DNA of 17,574 nt from an uncultured Acetatifactor sp. (GTDB lineage: Bacteria; Bacillota; Clostridia; Lachnospirales; Lachnospiraceae): contig CAJTKW010000040.1 in NCBI GenBank assembly GCA_910577035.1, positions 19,433 through 37,006 on the forward strand, given 5' to 3'. The translations under genes and the position numbers were made by a program. Under the pieces are notes generated by a model that saw only the letters and a list, made by a program, of their open reading frames with translations, did no database searches and was not told the origin of the DNA. Every line of letters starts with the position of its first letter. The stretch's first letter is position 1. Below are positions 1 through 7,174 of the stretch, piece after piece.

Positions 1-229
1 CGTTGGGATTTCCGGTTCCCCCGCCGTTCCTTACCCGGCGAAGCACAAGCCTCCGCAGGCCTTCCCAGGCGCTTATCACAAGCCATACGCCCAGACAGAA
101 GACCGCCATATTTCGAAACAGCGTATATTTGGTGTCTCCCAGCTTCCAATATGTACCGCCCGTATAGAGCGGCAGGGCCGCGGTCAGTCCGATTATGAAA
201 AGATGACACAGCAGGCTTAAAAATTCCAT
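1..229 (-). CDS. Partial membrane protein, N-terminal 76 codons, downstream of dnaJ
   Basis: An ATG at 227-229 opens a frame that stays open to the window edge, so only the first 76 residues are visible. It begins MEFLSLLCHLFIIGLTAALP, a hydrophobic stretch that could be a membrane segment or signal anchor. A second hydrophobic stretch follows at about residues 46-61 (MAVFCLGVWLVISAW), and then a basic segment rich in Arg. This pattern suggests an integral membrane protein. The start lies only 6 bases after the dnaJ stop, so it is probably co-transcribed with the heat-shock operon, although the ribosome binding site is weak (GGAA about 10 bases upstream). I do not recognise the family. A polytopic protein of the O-antigen ligase type is possible but is a guess. 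Confidence 0.6.
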   Translation of the reverse strand, partial: MEFLSLLCHLFIIGLTAALPLYTGGTYWKLGDTKYTLFRNMAVFCLGVWLVISAWEGLRRLVLRRVRNGGGTGNPN

Positions 230-235
230 ACCGCT

Positions 236-1441
236 TTATTTCCAGAATTTCTTTTTCTTGCCGTCTTTACCGTCTTTGCTGTCTTTGCCGCCGTTGTCCT
301 TTACATCTTCCTCCGAATCCTTGCTGCCTGACATCCTGGCCGCCGCATTCAGGGTATCCCCTGTCAGCTCGTCAAACTGCCGCAGCAGCTCCTTTGCCTC
401 CGGCTTCAACCTGTCCGGAACCTGTACCACCAGCGTTACATAATGATCTCCTCTCATGTCCTTATTTCTCCATGAGGGTACACCCTTGCTGCGCAGACGA
501 ACCCTGGTGTCGGTCTGGGTGCCGGGCTTCACGTCATAAATAACCTTTCCGTCCACCGTATCTATCAGGATCTCGCCGCCCAATGCCGCAACCGCGAAGG
601 ACACGGGTACCGTAGAGTAAATATCAAAGTCCTGCCTCTGGAAGATAGGATGACGGCCCACGATAACCTCTATCAGCACATCCCCTCTGGGGCCTCCGTT
701 AATGCCGGGCTCTCCCAGCCCCGGCAGACGGGTGGACTGCCCATTGTCGATACCTGCCGGAATATCCACGGAATAACGCTTCTTCATGGGAATATAGCCC
801 GTACCCTGGCAGTCGCTGCACTTGTCCTTAATCACCTTTCCGGTACCCTGACAGTCGGGACAAGTCTGCACATTCCGAACCGTGCCAAAAAGACTCTGCT
901 TGATCGACACTACCTGACCCTTGCCGCCGCAGGTTGAACAGGTCTGAGCACTGGTGCCGGGCTTTGCACCGCTTCCGTTACAGGTCTTGCAGTTTTCCTT
1001 CACGGTCAGCTCGACTTCCTTCTTGCAGCCAAACACTGCCTCCTCAAAGGTTATACGCACGCTGGCCCTCAGATTTGCTCCCCGCATAGGGCCATTACTC
1101 TGGCCGCGGCTTCTTCCGCCGCCGAAGAGGTCACCGAATATATCACTGAAAATGTCGCCAAAATCAGCGCCGCTGAAATCGAAGCCGCCAAAGCCGCCGG
1201 CACCGCCCTCACCAAACGCCGCGTGTCCAAACTGATCGTACTGGCGCCGCTTCTCGGGATCGCTTAAAACGGCATAGGCCTCGGAAGCTTCCTTAAACTT
1301 TTTCTCCGCTTCCCCATCACCGGGATTCATATCCGGGTGATATTTCTTTGCCAGCACACGATATGCTTTTTTTATTGCCGCGTCATCCGCACCTTTGTCA
1401 ACGCCAAGGACCTCATAATAGTCCCTCTTCTGCTCTGCCAT
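236..1441 (-). CDS. dnaJ: Chaperone protein DnaJ (Hsp40)
   Basis: DnaJ is the Hsp70 co-chaperone: it binds unfolded protein and stimulates the ATPase of DnaK. About 401 residues, the usual length for a full type I DnaJ. The J-domain is at residues 1-70 with the HPD motif at 35-37. A Gly/Phe-rich linker follows (about 75-120), then four CxxCxGxG zinc-binding repeats (CKTCNGSG, CSTCGGKG, CPDCQGTG, CSDCQGTG), and then the C-terminal substrate-binding and dimerisation region. The tail is very basic (ends KKKKFWK). I chose the ATG at 1439-1441, which begins MAEQKRDYYEVLG and has GAGGTGG just upstream, over an upstream in-frame ATG at 1454-1456 that would add five untypical residues. It is the fourth gene of the hrcA operon, 119 bases after dnaK. 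Confidence 0.97.
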   Translation of the reverse strand: MAEQKRDYYEVLGVDKGADDAAIKKAYRVLAKKYHPDMNPGDGEAEKKFKEASEAYAVLSDPEKRRQYDQFGHAAFGEGGAGGFGGFDFSGADFGDIFSDIFGDLFGGGRSRGQSNGPMRGANLRASVRITFEEAVFGCKKEVELTVKENCKTCNGSGAKPGTSAQTCSTCGGKGQVVSIKQSLFGTVRNVQTCPDCQGTGKVIKDKCSDCQGTGYIPMKKRYSVDIPAGIDNGQSTRLPGLGEPGINGGPRGDVLIEVIVGRHPIFQRQDFDIYSTVPVSFAVAALGGEILIDTVDGKVIYDVKPGTQTDTRVRLRSKGVPSWRNKDMRGDHYVTLVVQVPDRLKPEAKELLRQFDELTGDTLNAAARMSGSKDSEEDVKDNGGKDSKDGKDGKKKKFWK

Positions 1442-1560
1442 AACCCACCTCGCCACAACCTGCCGCGCTTTAGGCAGGGAACGCTCCTGCCTGATTCAGT
1501 ATGGAACACTCCCCGCCCAAAGCCGGTCACTTTTATTTTACTGATAAAGCATGAATTCCC

Positions 1561-3438
1561 TTAAACTTCCCTGAAATCTCCGTCGATGACGTCATCCTGA
1601 GGAGCCGCGCCGCTGACGTCAGGACCTGCTCCCGGGTTAGCACCCATATCGGGGCCTGCACCGCCCTGGGCCTGCTGCATATTTTCATACATCCTGGTAA
1701 ACAGGGACTGTGCACTGTTTGTCAGCTTCTCCTTTGCCGCCCTCAGCTCATCCAGATCGCTGTCGCTCATTTCCTGGTCCTTGGTTCTCTCCAGAATAGC
1801 CTTGACCGCGTCAAGATCTGCCTGTACGGCTGCCTTGTCACTCTCGCTGATCTTATCGCCCACCTCTTCCAGGGCCTTTTCAGTCTGGAACACGAAGGAG
1901 TCCGCATCATTTCTTGTTTCAATAGCTTCTTTCCGCTTCTTGTCCTGAGCCTCGAATTCTGCCGCTTCCTTTACGGCCCTGTCGATTTCGGCATCGGACA
2001 TATTGGAGCCTGCGGTAATCGTAATATGCTGTTCCTTGCCGGTACCCAGATCCTTTGCGGAAACGTTCACAATACCGTTTGCGTCAATATCAAAGGTAAC
2101 TTCAATCTGAGGCACGCCTCTCCTTGCGGCAGGGATTCCGTCCAGGCGGAACTGTCCCAGAAGCTTATTGTCTTTCACAAACTGACGCTCACCCTGTACC
2201 ACCACAATATCAACGGCAGTCTGGTTATCGGCTGCAGTGGAGAAGATCTGGCTCTTCTTGGTAGGGATGGTAGTATTTCTCTCAATCAGCCTGGTAGCCA
2301 CGCCGCCCATGGTCTCGATGGACAGGGACAGGGGAGTCACATCCAGCAGCAGAATATCTCCGGCACCAGCATCCCCTGCCAGCTTGCCGCCCTGCACGGA
2401 AGCACCGATGGCCACACACTCGTCGGGATTCAGGGTCTTGCTGGGCTCCTTACCGGTCATCTGACGCACCTTATCCTGCACGGCAGGAATACGGGTGGAA
2501 CCGCCTACCAGAAGCACCTGGCCCAGATCCGCATTGGTCAGTCCCGCATCCTTCATGGCGTTCTGTACGGGAATTGCAGTCTTTTCCACCAGGTCATGAG
2601 TCAGCTCGTCAAACTGCGCACGGCTGAGATTCATGTCAAAATGCTTGGGACCCTCGGCGGTAGCAGTAATAAAGGGCAGGTTAATATTGGTGGTCATTGC
2701 ACTGGAAAGCTCCTTTTTAGCCTTCTCAGCTGCCTCCTTCAGTCTCTGCATTGCCATCTTGTCGCCGGAAAGATCCACGCCTTCCGTCTTTTTGAACTCG
2801 GACAGCATCCACTGGATGATCTTATTGTCGAAATCATCACCGCCCAGATGAGTGTCACCGTTAGTCGCCAGCACTTCAATGACACCGTCACCGATCTCGA
2901 TGATAGACACGTCAAAGGTTCCGCCGCCCAGGTCGTATACCATGATCTTCTGCTCTTTCTCATTGTCAAGGCCATAAGCCAGCGCAGCGGCAGTGGGCTC
3001 GTTGATAATACGCTTTACATCCAGGCCGGCAATCTTACCTGCATCCTTGGTCGCCTGGCGCTGTGCATCGTTAAAATATGCGGGTACGGTAATAACTGCC
3101 TCTCCCACCTTCTCACCCAGATAGCTCTCTGCATCTGCCTTCAGCTTCTGCAGGATCATGGAAGAAATCTGCTGAGGAGAATACTTCTTGCCGTCAATGG
3201 TCCGGCCGTTGTCGGTACCCATATCTCTCTTGATAGACGAAATCGTCTTCTCCGAGTTTGTGACTGCCTGACGCTTTGCAGGCTCACCTACCAGCCTTTC
3301 GCCGGTCTTCGTGAAAGCCACCACGGAAGGAGTCGTCCTCGCGCCCTCCGCATTGGCGATAACAGTGGGCTTACCACCCTCCATGACAGCCACGCAGCTA
3401 TTTGTTGTTCCCAGGTCAATACCGATAATCTTGCTCAT
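1561..3438 (-). CDS. dnaK: Molecular chaperone DnaK (Hsp70)
   Basis: DnaK is the ATP-dependent Hsp70 chaperone of the cytoplasm. 625 residues, normal for a Gram-positive DnaK. The ATPase domain shows GIDLGTTNSC at residues 6-15, the YDLGGGTFD phosphate loop at about 168-176 and VGGSTRIPAV at 311-320. The hydrophobic linker DILLLDVTPLSL starts near 361 and leads into the substrate-binding domain with its helical lid. The C-terminus is rich in Gly/Ala/Pro and ends DDVIDGDFREV, the acidic tail type seen in Firmicutes. A strong ribosome site (TAGGAGGATAGG) lies just upstream of the ATG. It sits 81 bases after grpE and is controlled from the CIRCE promoter ahead of hrcA; I saw no second CIRCE in front of dnaK. 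The long open frame on the opposite strand is a shadow. Confidence 0.98.
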   Translation of the reverse strand: MSKIIGIDLGTTNSCVAVMEGGKPTVIANAEGARTTPSVVAFTKTGERLVGEPAKRQAVTNSEKTISSIKRDMGTDNGRTIDGKKYSPQQISSMILQKLKADAESYLGEKVGEAVITVPAYFNDAQRQATKDAGKIAGLDVKRIINEPTAAALAYGLDNEKEQKIMVYDLGGGTFDVSIIEIGDGVIEVLATNGDTHLGGDDFDNKIIQWMLSEFKKTEGVDLSGDKMAMQRLKEAAEKAKKELSSAMTTNINLPFITATAEGPKHFDMNLSRAQFDELTHDLVEKTAIPVQNAMKDAGLTNADLGQVLLVGGSTRIPAVQDKVRQMTGKEPSKTLNPDECVAIGASVQGGKLAGDAGAGDILLLDVTPLSLSIETMGGVATRLIERNTTIPTKKSQIFSTAADNQTAVDIVVVQGERQFVKDNKLLGQFRLDGIPAARRGVPQIEVTFDIDANGIVNVSAKDLGTGKEQHITITAGSNMSDAEIDRAVKEAAEFEAQDKKRKEAIETRNDADSFVFQTEKALEEVGDKISESDKAAVQADLDAVKAILERTKDQEMSDSDLDELRAAKEKLTNSAQSLFTRMYENMQQAQGGAGPDMGANPGAGPDVSGAAPQDDVIDGDFREV

Positions 3439-3519
3439 TTTCCTATCCTCCTATATATACTATATGCTTTATTTTTATTGGTTTCCTGCTTAACATAACC
3501 GATTTGCGGTTTTGGCGGT

Positions 3520-4203
3520 TCAGCTCACAACTGCTACCATGGAATGGCGGACCACCGTGTCGCGATAAGTGTAGCCCTTCTGCAGCTCCTGGGCAACCAC
3601 CCCTGATTCATATTCCTCGCTCTCCACCTGCATCACTGCGTTGTGAAGATTCGGATCAAATTCCAGGCCCACCGCCTCAATGGGCTTTACGCCGATATTT
3701 TCAAGCTCTGTCAGAAGCTGTCTGTAAATACGGTTCATACCGTCCACAAAGGGATCTTCCTTCTTATCCTCCGGCACCGTGGCCATTCCTCTTTCGAAAT
3801 TATCCACCACAGGCAGGATTTTCTCAATGACGCTCCTTGCGCCGGTTTCAAACATTGCCTGCTTTTCCTTCTCCGTGCGGTTGCGGAAATTTTCAAATTC
3901 CGCAAGCTGCCGTTTCACTTTATCCTCCAGCTGTGCGATCTGCTCTTTGAAGGCCTCTGCTTTCTTGTCCTGCTTAGCCTGCTTCTTTGCAGCCTTCCTG
4001 GCCTCCCTGCTTTCCGGGTTACTGCCTGCCCCTTCGTCATCCGGCCTTATGTCCTCACCGTCCTCTTTCCCGTCTTCCTCAGCGTCGGGCCGGGCTTCGG
4101 TGCCGCCGGTATCGTCTTCCCCCTCCGGCCTGAAATCCTCGCTGTCCTCTGTCAAAGTGTCACTTTTTTCCTGCTCCAATACTTCATTTTCCTGTTCTGC
4201 CAT
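3520..4203 (-). CDS. grpE: Nucleotide exchange factor GrpE
   Basis: GrpE releases ADP from DnaK and acts as a dimer. About 227 residues. The N-terminal 65 or so residues are very acidic and low in complexity, followed by a basic Lys/Arg/Ala patch (EARKAAKKQAKQDKKAEAF) and a long coiled-coil helix (IAQLEDKVKRQLAEFENFRNRTEKEK). The C-terminal beta domain carries the family signature around FDPNLHNAVMQVE and ends in the stretch GYTYRDTVVRHSMVAV. The acidic extension is longer than in E. coli GrpE but is common in Clostridia. I chose the ATG at 4201-4203, which has GGAGAG upstream; an in-frame ATG at 4213-4215 would add four residues and has a ribosome site too close to it. Second gene of the heat-shock operon, 75 bases after hrcA. 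Confidence 0.96.
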   Translation of the reverse strand: MAEQENEVLEQEKSDTLTEDSEDFRPEGEDDTGGTEARPDAEEDGKEDGEDIRPDDEGAGSNPESREARKAAKKQAKQDKKAEAFKEQIAQLEDKVKRQLAEFENFRNRTEKEKQAMFETGARSVIEKILPVVDNFERGMATVPEDKKEDPFVDGMNRIYRQLLTELENIGVKPIEAVGLEFDPNLHNAVMQVESEEYESGVVAQELQKGYTYRDTVVRHSMVAVVS

Positions 4204-4278
4204 AGCACTCTCCATTCCGCCGTAAACCCGGCATTTTCAGATGAAACTCAGTAATTTAAGCCCGCGTATTCCGCAGAC

Positions 4279-5331
4279 CTACGTTTTCTTTTCACCGGGA
4301 TGAAATTCATCCTTGTATAATTCGTCAAGCTGTGTCTGTATGGTTCTCAGCGTACCTACCACTCTGTCGTAATCCATCCTTTTAGGCCCTACGATGCCAA
4401 TCGTTCCCTTCATACCGCCGCCCAGCTCGTAGGTAGCTGTCACGACACTGCAGTCCCTCATACTCTGCACCGGGGTTTCCTCACCGATATAGACCTGGAT
4501 TCCAGTGCTGTTCCCGTTGTTGAAGGTCTCCTGAAGCAGCTCTCCCAACTGTTGCTTTTCCTCAAAGGTATTAATCAGCTCACTGGCTTTCTCCTGGTCT
4601 GCCAGCTCGGGATACCGGAAGATGTTATTCGTACCGCTGGTGTAAATCTCCAGCGCTTCCTCCGCCCTGATCGCCTCCGCCACCGCATCGATGACTTCAC
4701 TGACTATGTCACTGTGGATCCCGGCCTGCTCCTTCATAACCGTTATCATACCGAGATTAATCTCGTCTATGCACAGGCCCCCAAGCGTAGTGTTCAAAAG
4801 GATGTTCAGTTTCAGCAGGGTCTCATCTGACATTTCCTCGTTGACCTGGAGAATATTGTTCTTAATCACATTCCCCTCAATGACGATAACTGCCAGAATC
4901 TGGTGCACATCCACTCTGGACAGCTGGATAAATTTCAGCTTGTTCCTTTTGGTCTGAGGTGCCGAGACCAGCGTGGCGTACCGGGTGTTCTGAGCCAGGA
5001 CCTTTGCCACCTGCTTCAGCAGAATCTCCATCTTGTCCTGACGCTCCACCAGCATCTCTTTCATCTCCACGACTTCCCGGGCCTTCTCCTCCATCATGGT
5101 ATCCACATAGAGACGATACCCTTTATCGGAAGGAATCCTGCCGGCGGAGGTATGCGGCTGAAGAATATACCCCATTTCCTCCAGGTCTGCCATTTCGTTT
5201 CGTATGGTGGCCGAACTCAAATTCAGGTCGGTGAATTTAGAAATGGTTCTGCTGCCCACCGGTTCCCCTGTCTCCAGGTAATTGCGGATGACTGCCTGCA
5301 GGATCTTTTTCTTTCTTTCATCCAGCTCCAC
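4279..5331 (-). CDS. hrcA: Heat-inducible transcription repressor HrcA
   Basis: HrcA represses class I heat-shock operons by binding the CIRCE operator; its activity depends on GroEL in studied species. About 350 residues. The N-terminal winged helix is clear (ILQAVIRNYLETGEPVGSRT, then LSSATIRNEMADLEEMGYI), followed by the conserved HTSAGRIPSDKGYRLYVD. I chose the GTG at 5329-5331, which gives MELDERKKKILQ, the normal HrcA N-terminus, with GGGAAGG seven bases upstream. A GTG at 5359-5361 in the same frame falls inside the CIRCE itself and would add ten residues, so it is unlikely. First gene of hrcA-grpE-dnaK-dnaJ; the CIRCE lies 24 bases upstream, so HrcA should regulate itself. Confidence 0.96.
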   Translation of the reverse strand: MELDERKKKILQAVIRNYLETGEPVGSRTISKFTDLNLSSATIRNEMADLEEMGYILQPHTSAGRIPSDKGYRLYVDTMMEEKAREVVEMKEMLVERQDKMEILLKQVAKVLAQNTRYATLVSAPQTKRNKLKFIQLSRVDVHQILAVIVIEGNVIKNNILQVNEEMSDETLLKLNILLNTTLGGLCIDEINLGMITVMKEQAGIHSDIVSEVIDAVAEAIRAEEALEIYTSGTNNIFRYPELADQEKASELINTFEEKQQLGELLQETFNNGNSTGIQVYIGEETPVQSMRDCSVVTATYELGGGMKGTIGIVGPKRMDYDRVVGTLRTIQTQLDELYKDEFHPGEKKT

Positions 5332-5354
5332 TTCTTCACCTTCCCTTTCCGTTA

Positions 5355-5381
5355 TTAGCACTCATCCCGGAAGAGTGCTAA
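5355..5381 (-). promoter_or_regulatory. CIRCE operator (HrcA binding site)
   Basis: A perfect 9-9-9 inverted repeat: TTAGCACTC at 5355-5363, a nine-base spacer, and GAGTGCTAA at 5373-5381. This is the exact CIRCE consensus. It sits between the predicted transcription start and the hrcA GTG, where a bound repressor would block transcription or early elongation. Confidence 0.98.
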
Positions 5382-5395
5382 CACTCGTTGCATTT

Positions 5396-5424
5396 AAAAT
5401 ATCACCTTGGGTATCTATTGTCAA
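5396..5424 (-). promoter_or_regulatory. Vegetative (sigma-A type) promoter of the hrcA operon
   Basis: Read on the minus strand, a consensus -35 TTGACA (5419-5424) is followed by exactly 17 bases and a -10 TATTTT (5396-5401), preceded by TGA so that it resembles an extended -10. Transcription should begin near 5388-5389, which places the CIRCE at about +8 to +34. The DNA upstream of the -35 (about 5425-5460) is very A/T-rich and may act as an UP element. Confidence 0.85.
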
Positions 5425-5475
5425 CTAATTTTCCCCAAAAAAGTATAAATAAATTATAAAACCGGATATGAACGC

Positions 5476-5509
5476 AAAAAACTCCGCATTCCCAAACGGA
5501 AACGCGAAG
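5476..5509 (-). terminator. Rho-independent terminator of the DUF6465-like gene
   Basis: On the minus strand a 12-bp stem, CTTCGCGTTTCC pairing with GGGAATGCGGAG (three G-U pairs), encloses a four-base loop and is followed at once by six T. It lies about 60 bases after the stop at 5568 and before the hrcA promoter, so it separates the two units. Confidence 0.85.
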
Positions 5510-5567
5510 CCTTTTGTTGGACAGGAGTATTTTAACAGTATGAAACCGACAGTAATCTGCTGTCTCC

Positions 5568-6020
5568 TTAAATATAGAAATTGCCGGCAAAATCCTTGTT
5601 CATTACATAGTAAACCATATTCTCTTCCGGCTTTACATACAGTTCTATACTGGTCAGATCGCCAAGCTTCTGCTTCAGGTCGTACTTCCATACGTCCCTG
5701 GCAATCTTCACCAGATCCTCTTCGGAATAAGACTTGCCCGAAAACTGAACGCATACGGATGTCTTCAGCTCAGCTTTCTTTGCAGGAGCCTTCTTCACCG
5801 AGGGCTTTCTGCCCGGAGTCTTCTTCACGGTCTCCTTCTTCGCTTCCGGCTTCTTTGCGGTTTCCTCAGCCTTCCTGACAGGTTCTGCCGCCTTCACCTC
5901 CGCTGCCTTTTCTTCTGCCTTCACTGCCGGCTTCTCTTCCGCCTTCTGTACAATGGTTTTAACGGCTGCTTCCACAGCCTTTGCTTCCGGTTTTGTGGTT
6001 GTTTTCTTTGCTGGTGCCAT
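5568..6020 (-). CDS. Lys/Ala-rich protein with DUF6465-like C-terminal domain
   Basis: 150 residues in two parts. Residues 1 to about 86 are low-complexity Lys, Ala, Glu, Pro and Thr with repeated AKK/KKP/APAKK motifs, resembling the tails of histone H1-like or nucleoid proteins. Residues about 87-150 form a compact, non-repetitive domain (SVCVQFSGKSYSEEDLVKIA through ELYVKPEENMVYYVMNKDFAG). I recognise that C-terminal part as like DUF6465, a family of unknown function common in Lachnospiraceae; this is from memory. There is no signal peptide or membrane segment, so it is probably cytoplasmic. A basic, disordered tail could bind DNA or RNA, but nothing in the sequence proves that. The start ATG has a perfect AAGGAGGGAG site. 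It has its own promoter (6112-6140) and terminator (5476-5509), so it is a single-gene unit. Confidence 0.8.
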   Translation of the reverse strand: MAPAKKTTTKPEAKAVEAAVKTIVQKAEEKPAVKAEEKAAEVKAAEPVRKAEETAKKPEAKKETVKKTPGRKPSVKKAPAKKAELKTSVCVQFSGKSYSEEDLVKIARDVWKYDLKQKLGDLTSIELYVKPEENMVYYVMNKDFAGNFYI

Positions 6021-6034
6021 GACTATCTCCCTCC

Positions 6035-6146
6035 TTATGGTTGATCATAACTTTTCATTCAGCAGTATATATTTACTCCCAGGATAAAGTAACGAAACGT
6101 TTATCATCGATAGTTTACTTCTTTTCATAAAAAATGTCAACCATAA
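6035..6146 (-). repeat. Split 10-bp inverted repeat around promoter and leader of the DUF6465-like gene
   Basis: TTATGGTTGA occurs at 6035-6044 on plus and its exact reverse complement TCAACCATAA at 6137-6146. One arm overlaps the -35 element and the other abuts the Shine-Dalgarno sequence. The leader arm also forms a short dyad of its own on the minus strand (TTATG, six bases, CATAA). It may be a pair of protein binding sites; function unknown. Confidence 0.4.
6112..6140 (-). promoter_or_regulatory. Sigma-A type promoter of the DUF6465-like gene
   Basis: On the minus strand a consensus -35 TTGACA (6135-6140) is followed by exactly 17 bases and a -10 TAAACT (6112-6117, four of six consensus bases). 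The start of transcription should be near 6105, leaving a leader of about 85 bases. The -35 is embedded in one arm of a 10-bp inverted repeat whose other arm lies just before the ribosome binding site. Confidence 0.75.
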
Positions 6147-6166
6147 ACTGATTCTTACATTATTCT

Positions 6167-7078
6167 TTACGCCGCCAGGCCAAAATATGCAAGTACTATA
6201 ATTCCCAGGACAATGCGGTACCAGCCGAATACCCTGAAATCATGTTTCTTGATATACCCCATGAGGAACCGGAGCACAAGCAGGGAAACGAAAAAGGAAA
6301 CCAACGTTCCCACTGCCAGCAGGGCAAGATCCGTACCGGTAAAGTTCAACCCGAATTTCACCACCTTCAGCAGGCTGGCCCCAAACATAACCGGTATTGC
6401 CATAAAGAAAGTAAATTCCGCCGCCGTGGTCCTGGATACCCCGATCAGGATGGCGCCCAGAATCGTGGCCCCGGAACGGGAGGTTCCGGGCAGTGCTGCC
6501 GCCGCCAGCTGGCAGACACCTATGAATAAAGCCGCGTTATATGTTATGTCCGACAGGCTGTTGATTCTGGGTTTCCTTCCCTTGTTCCTGTTTTCGATAA
6601 TCAGGAACAGGGCGCCTACCAGCGCCAGCATAACCGCCACTACAATGACGCGAATCGTCACCCCGGAACCGGGGAGCGTTTTTGAAAACTGTTCTTCTAC
6701 TTTATCGTCAAAAAGCAGGCCATACACCACCGCCGGGATACATGCCACTGCGATTTTGACCCACATCCAGAAGGCATCCATACTGAAAGCAAAGCCCCCC
6801 GGCAGGGAAGGATCCTTCCGGCTCCTGACCAGCTTCGCCTTTGACTTTGCGGCATCCTTATGATAGAACGGCCAGATCTGGTGCCAGAACAGCACCACCA
6901 CCGCCAGAATCGCCCCCAGCTGTATCACCACATCAAACATCTCAAAAAACCCCTCGCTGGTGCCCTCAAAGGGCAGCAGCTGCTCCACCAGGATCAAATG
7001 CCCCGTGCTGCTCACAGGCAGCCATTCCGTGATACCCTCTACAATACCGTATAGGATCGCCTTCAAAAAATCCAACAT
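6167..7078 (-). CDS. uppP: Undecaprenyl-diphosphate phosphatase UppP/BacA
   Basis: This membrane enzyme hydrolyses undecaprenyl diphosphate to the monophosphate, recycling the lipid carrier for peptidoglycan and other wall polymers; high levels give bacitracin resistance in studied bacteria. 303 residues, slightly longer than the usual 270-280 because of a Lys/Arg-rich cytoplasmic loop at about 73-95. The first signature, EGITEWLPVSSTGH, is at residues 14-27 and holds the catalytic Glu and Ser/Thr residues. The second, PGTSRSGAT, is at 197-205. About seven or eight hydrophobic segments follow the family pattern. The ATG has GGAAGGGA about 12 bases upstream. It follows the patatin gene by 96 bases on the same strand with no visible terminator between, so the two may share a transcript. 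Confidence 0.95.
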   Translation of the reverse strand: MLDFLKAILYGIVEGITEWLPVSSTGHLILVEQLLPFEGTSEGFFEMFDVVIQLGAILAVVVLFWHQIWPFYHKDAAKSKAKLVRSRKDPSLPGGFAFSMDAFWMWVKIAVACIPAVVYGLLFDDKVEEQFSKTLPGSGVTIRVIVVAVMLALVGALFLIIENRNKGRKPRINSLSDITYNAALFIGVCQLAAAALPGTSRSGATILGAILIGVSRTTAAEFTFFMAIPVMFGASLLKVVKFGLNFTGTDLALLAVGTLVSFFVSLLVLRFLMGYIKKHDFRVFGWYRIVLGIIVLAYFGLAA

Positions 7079-7174
7079 AATTCTGTTCCATCCCTTCCTG
7101 TCCGACCCGGCGACATCGGCCCGGCGGATATTTCTTCTTCAATCCTTTATGTGCCCGGAGGCGCAATTATACCT

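Noticed and set aside
1473..1491. Hairpin (GGCAGG with CCTGCC) between dnaK and dnaJ as a terminator
   Set aside because: Only a 6-bp stem with a seven-base loop and no T-run; dnaJ belongs to the same operon. It may be a processing site at most.
2026..3498. 490-codon open frame on the plus strand opposite dnaK
   Set aside because: It is antisense to a certain dnaK, and its translation has no recognisable domain. Long antisense frames opposite Hsp70 genes are a known artefact of their codon bias.
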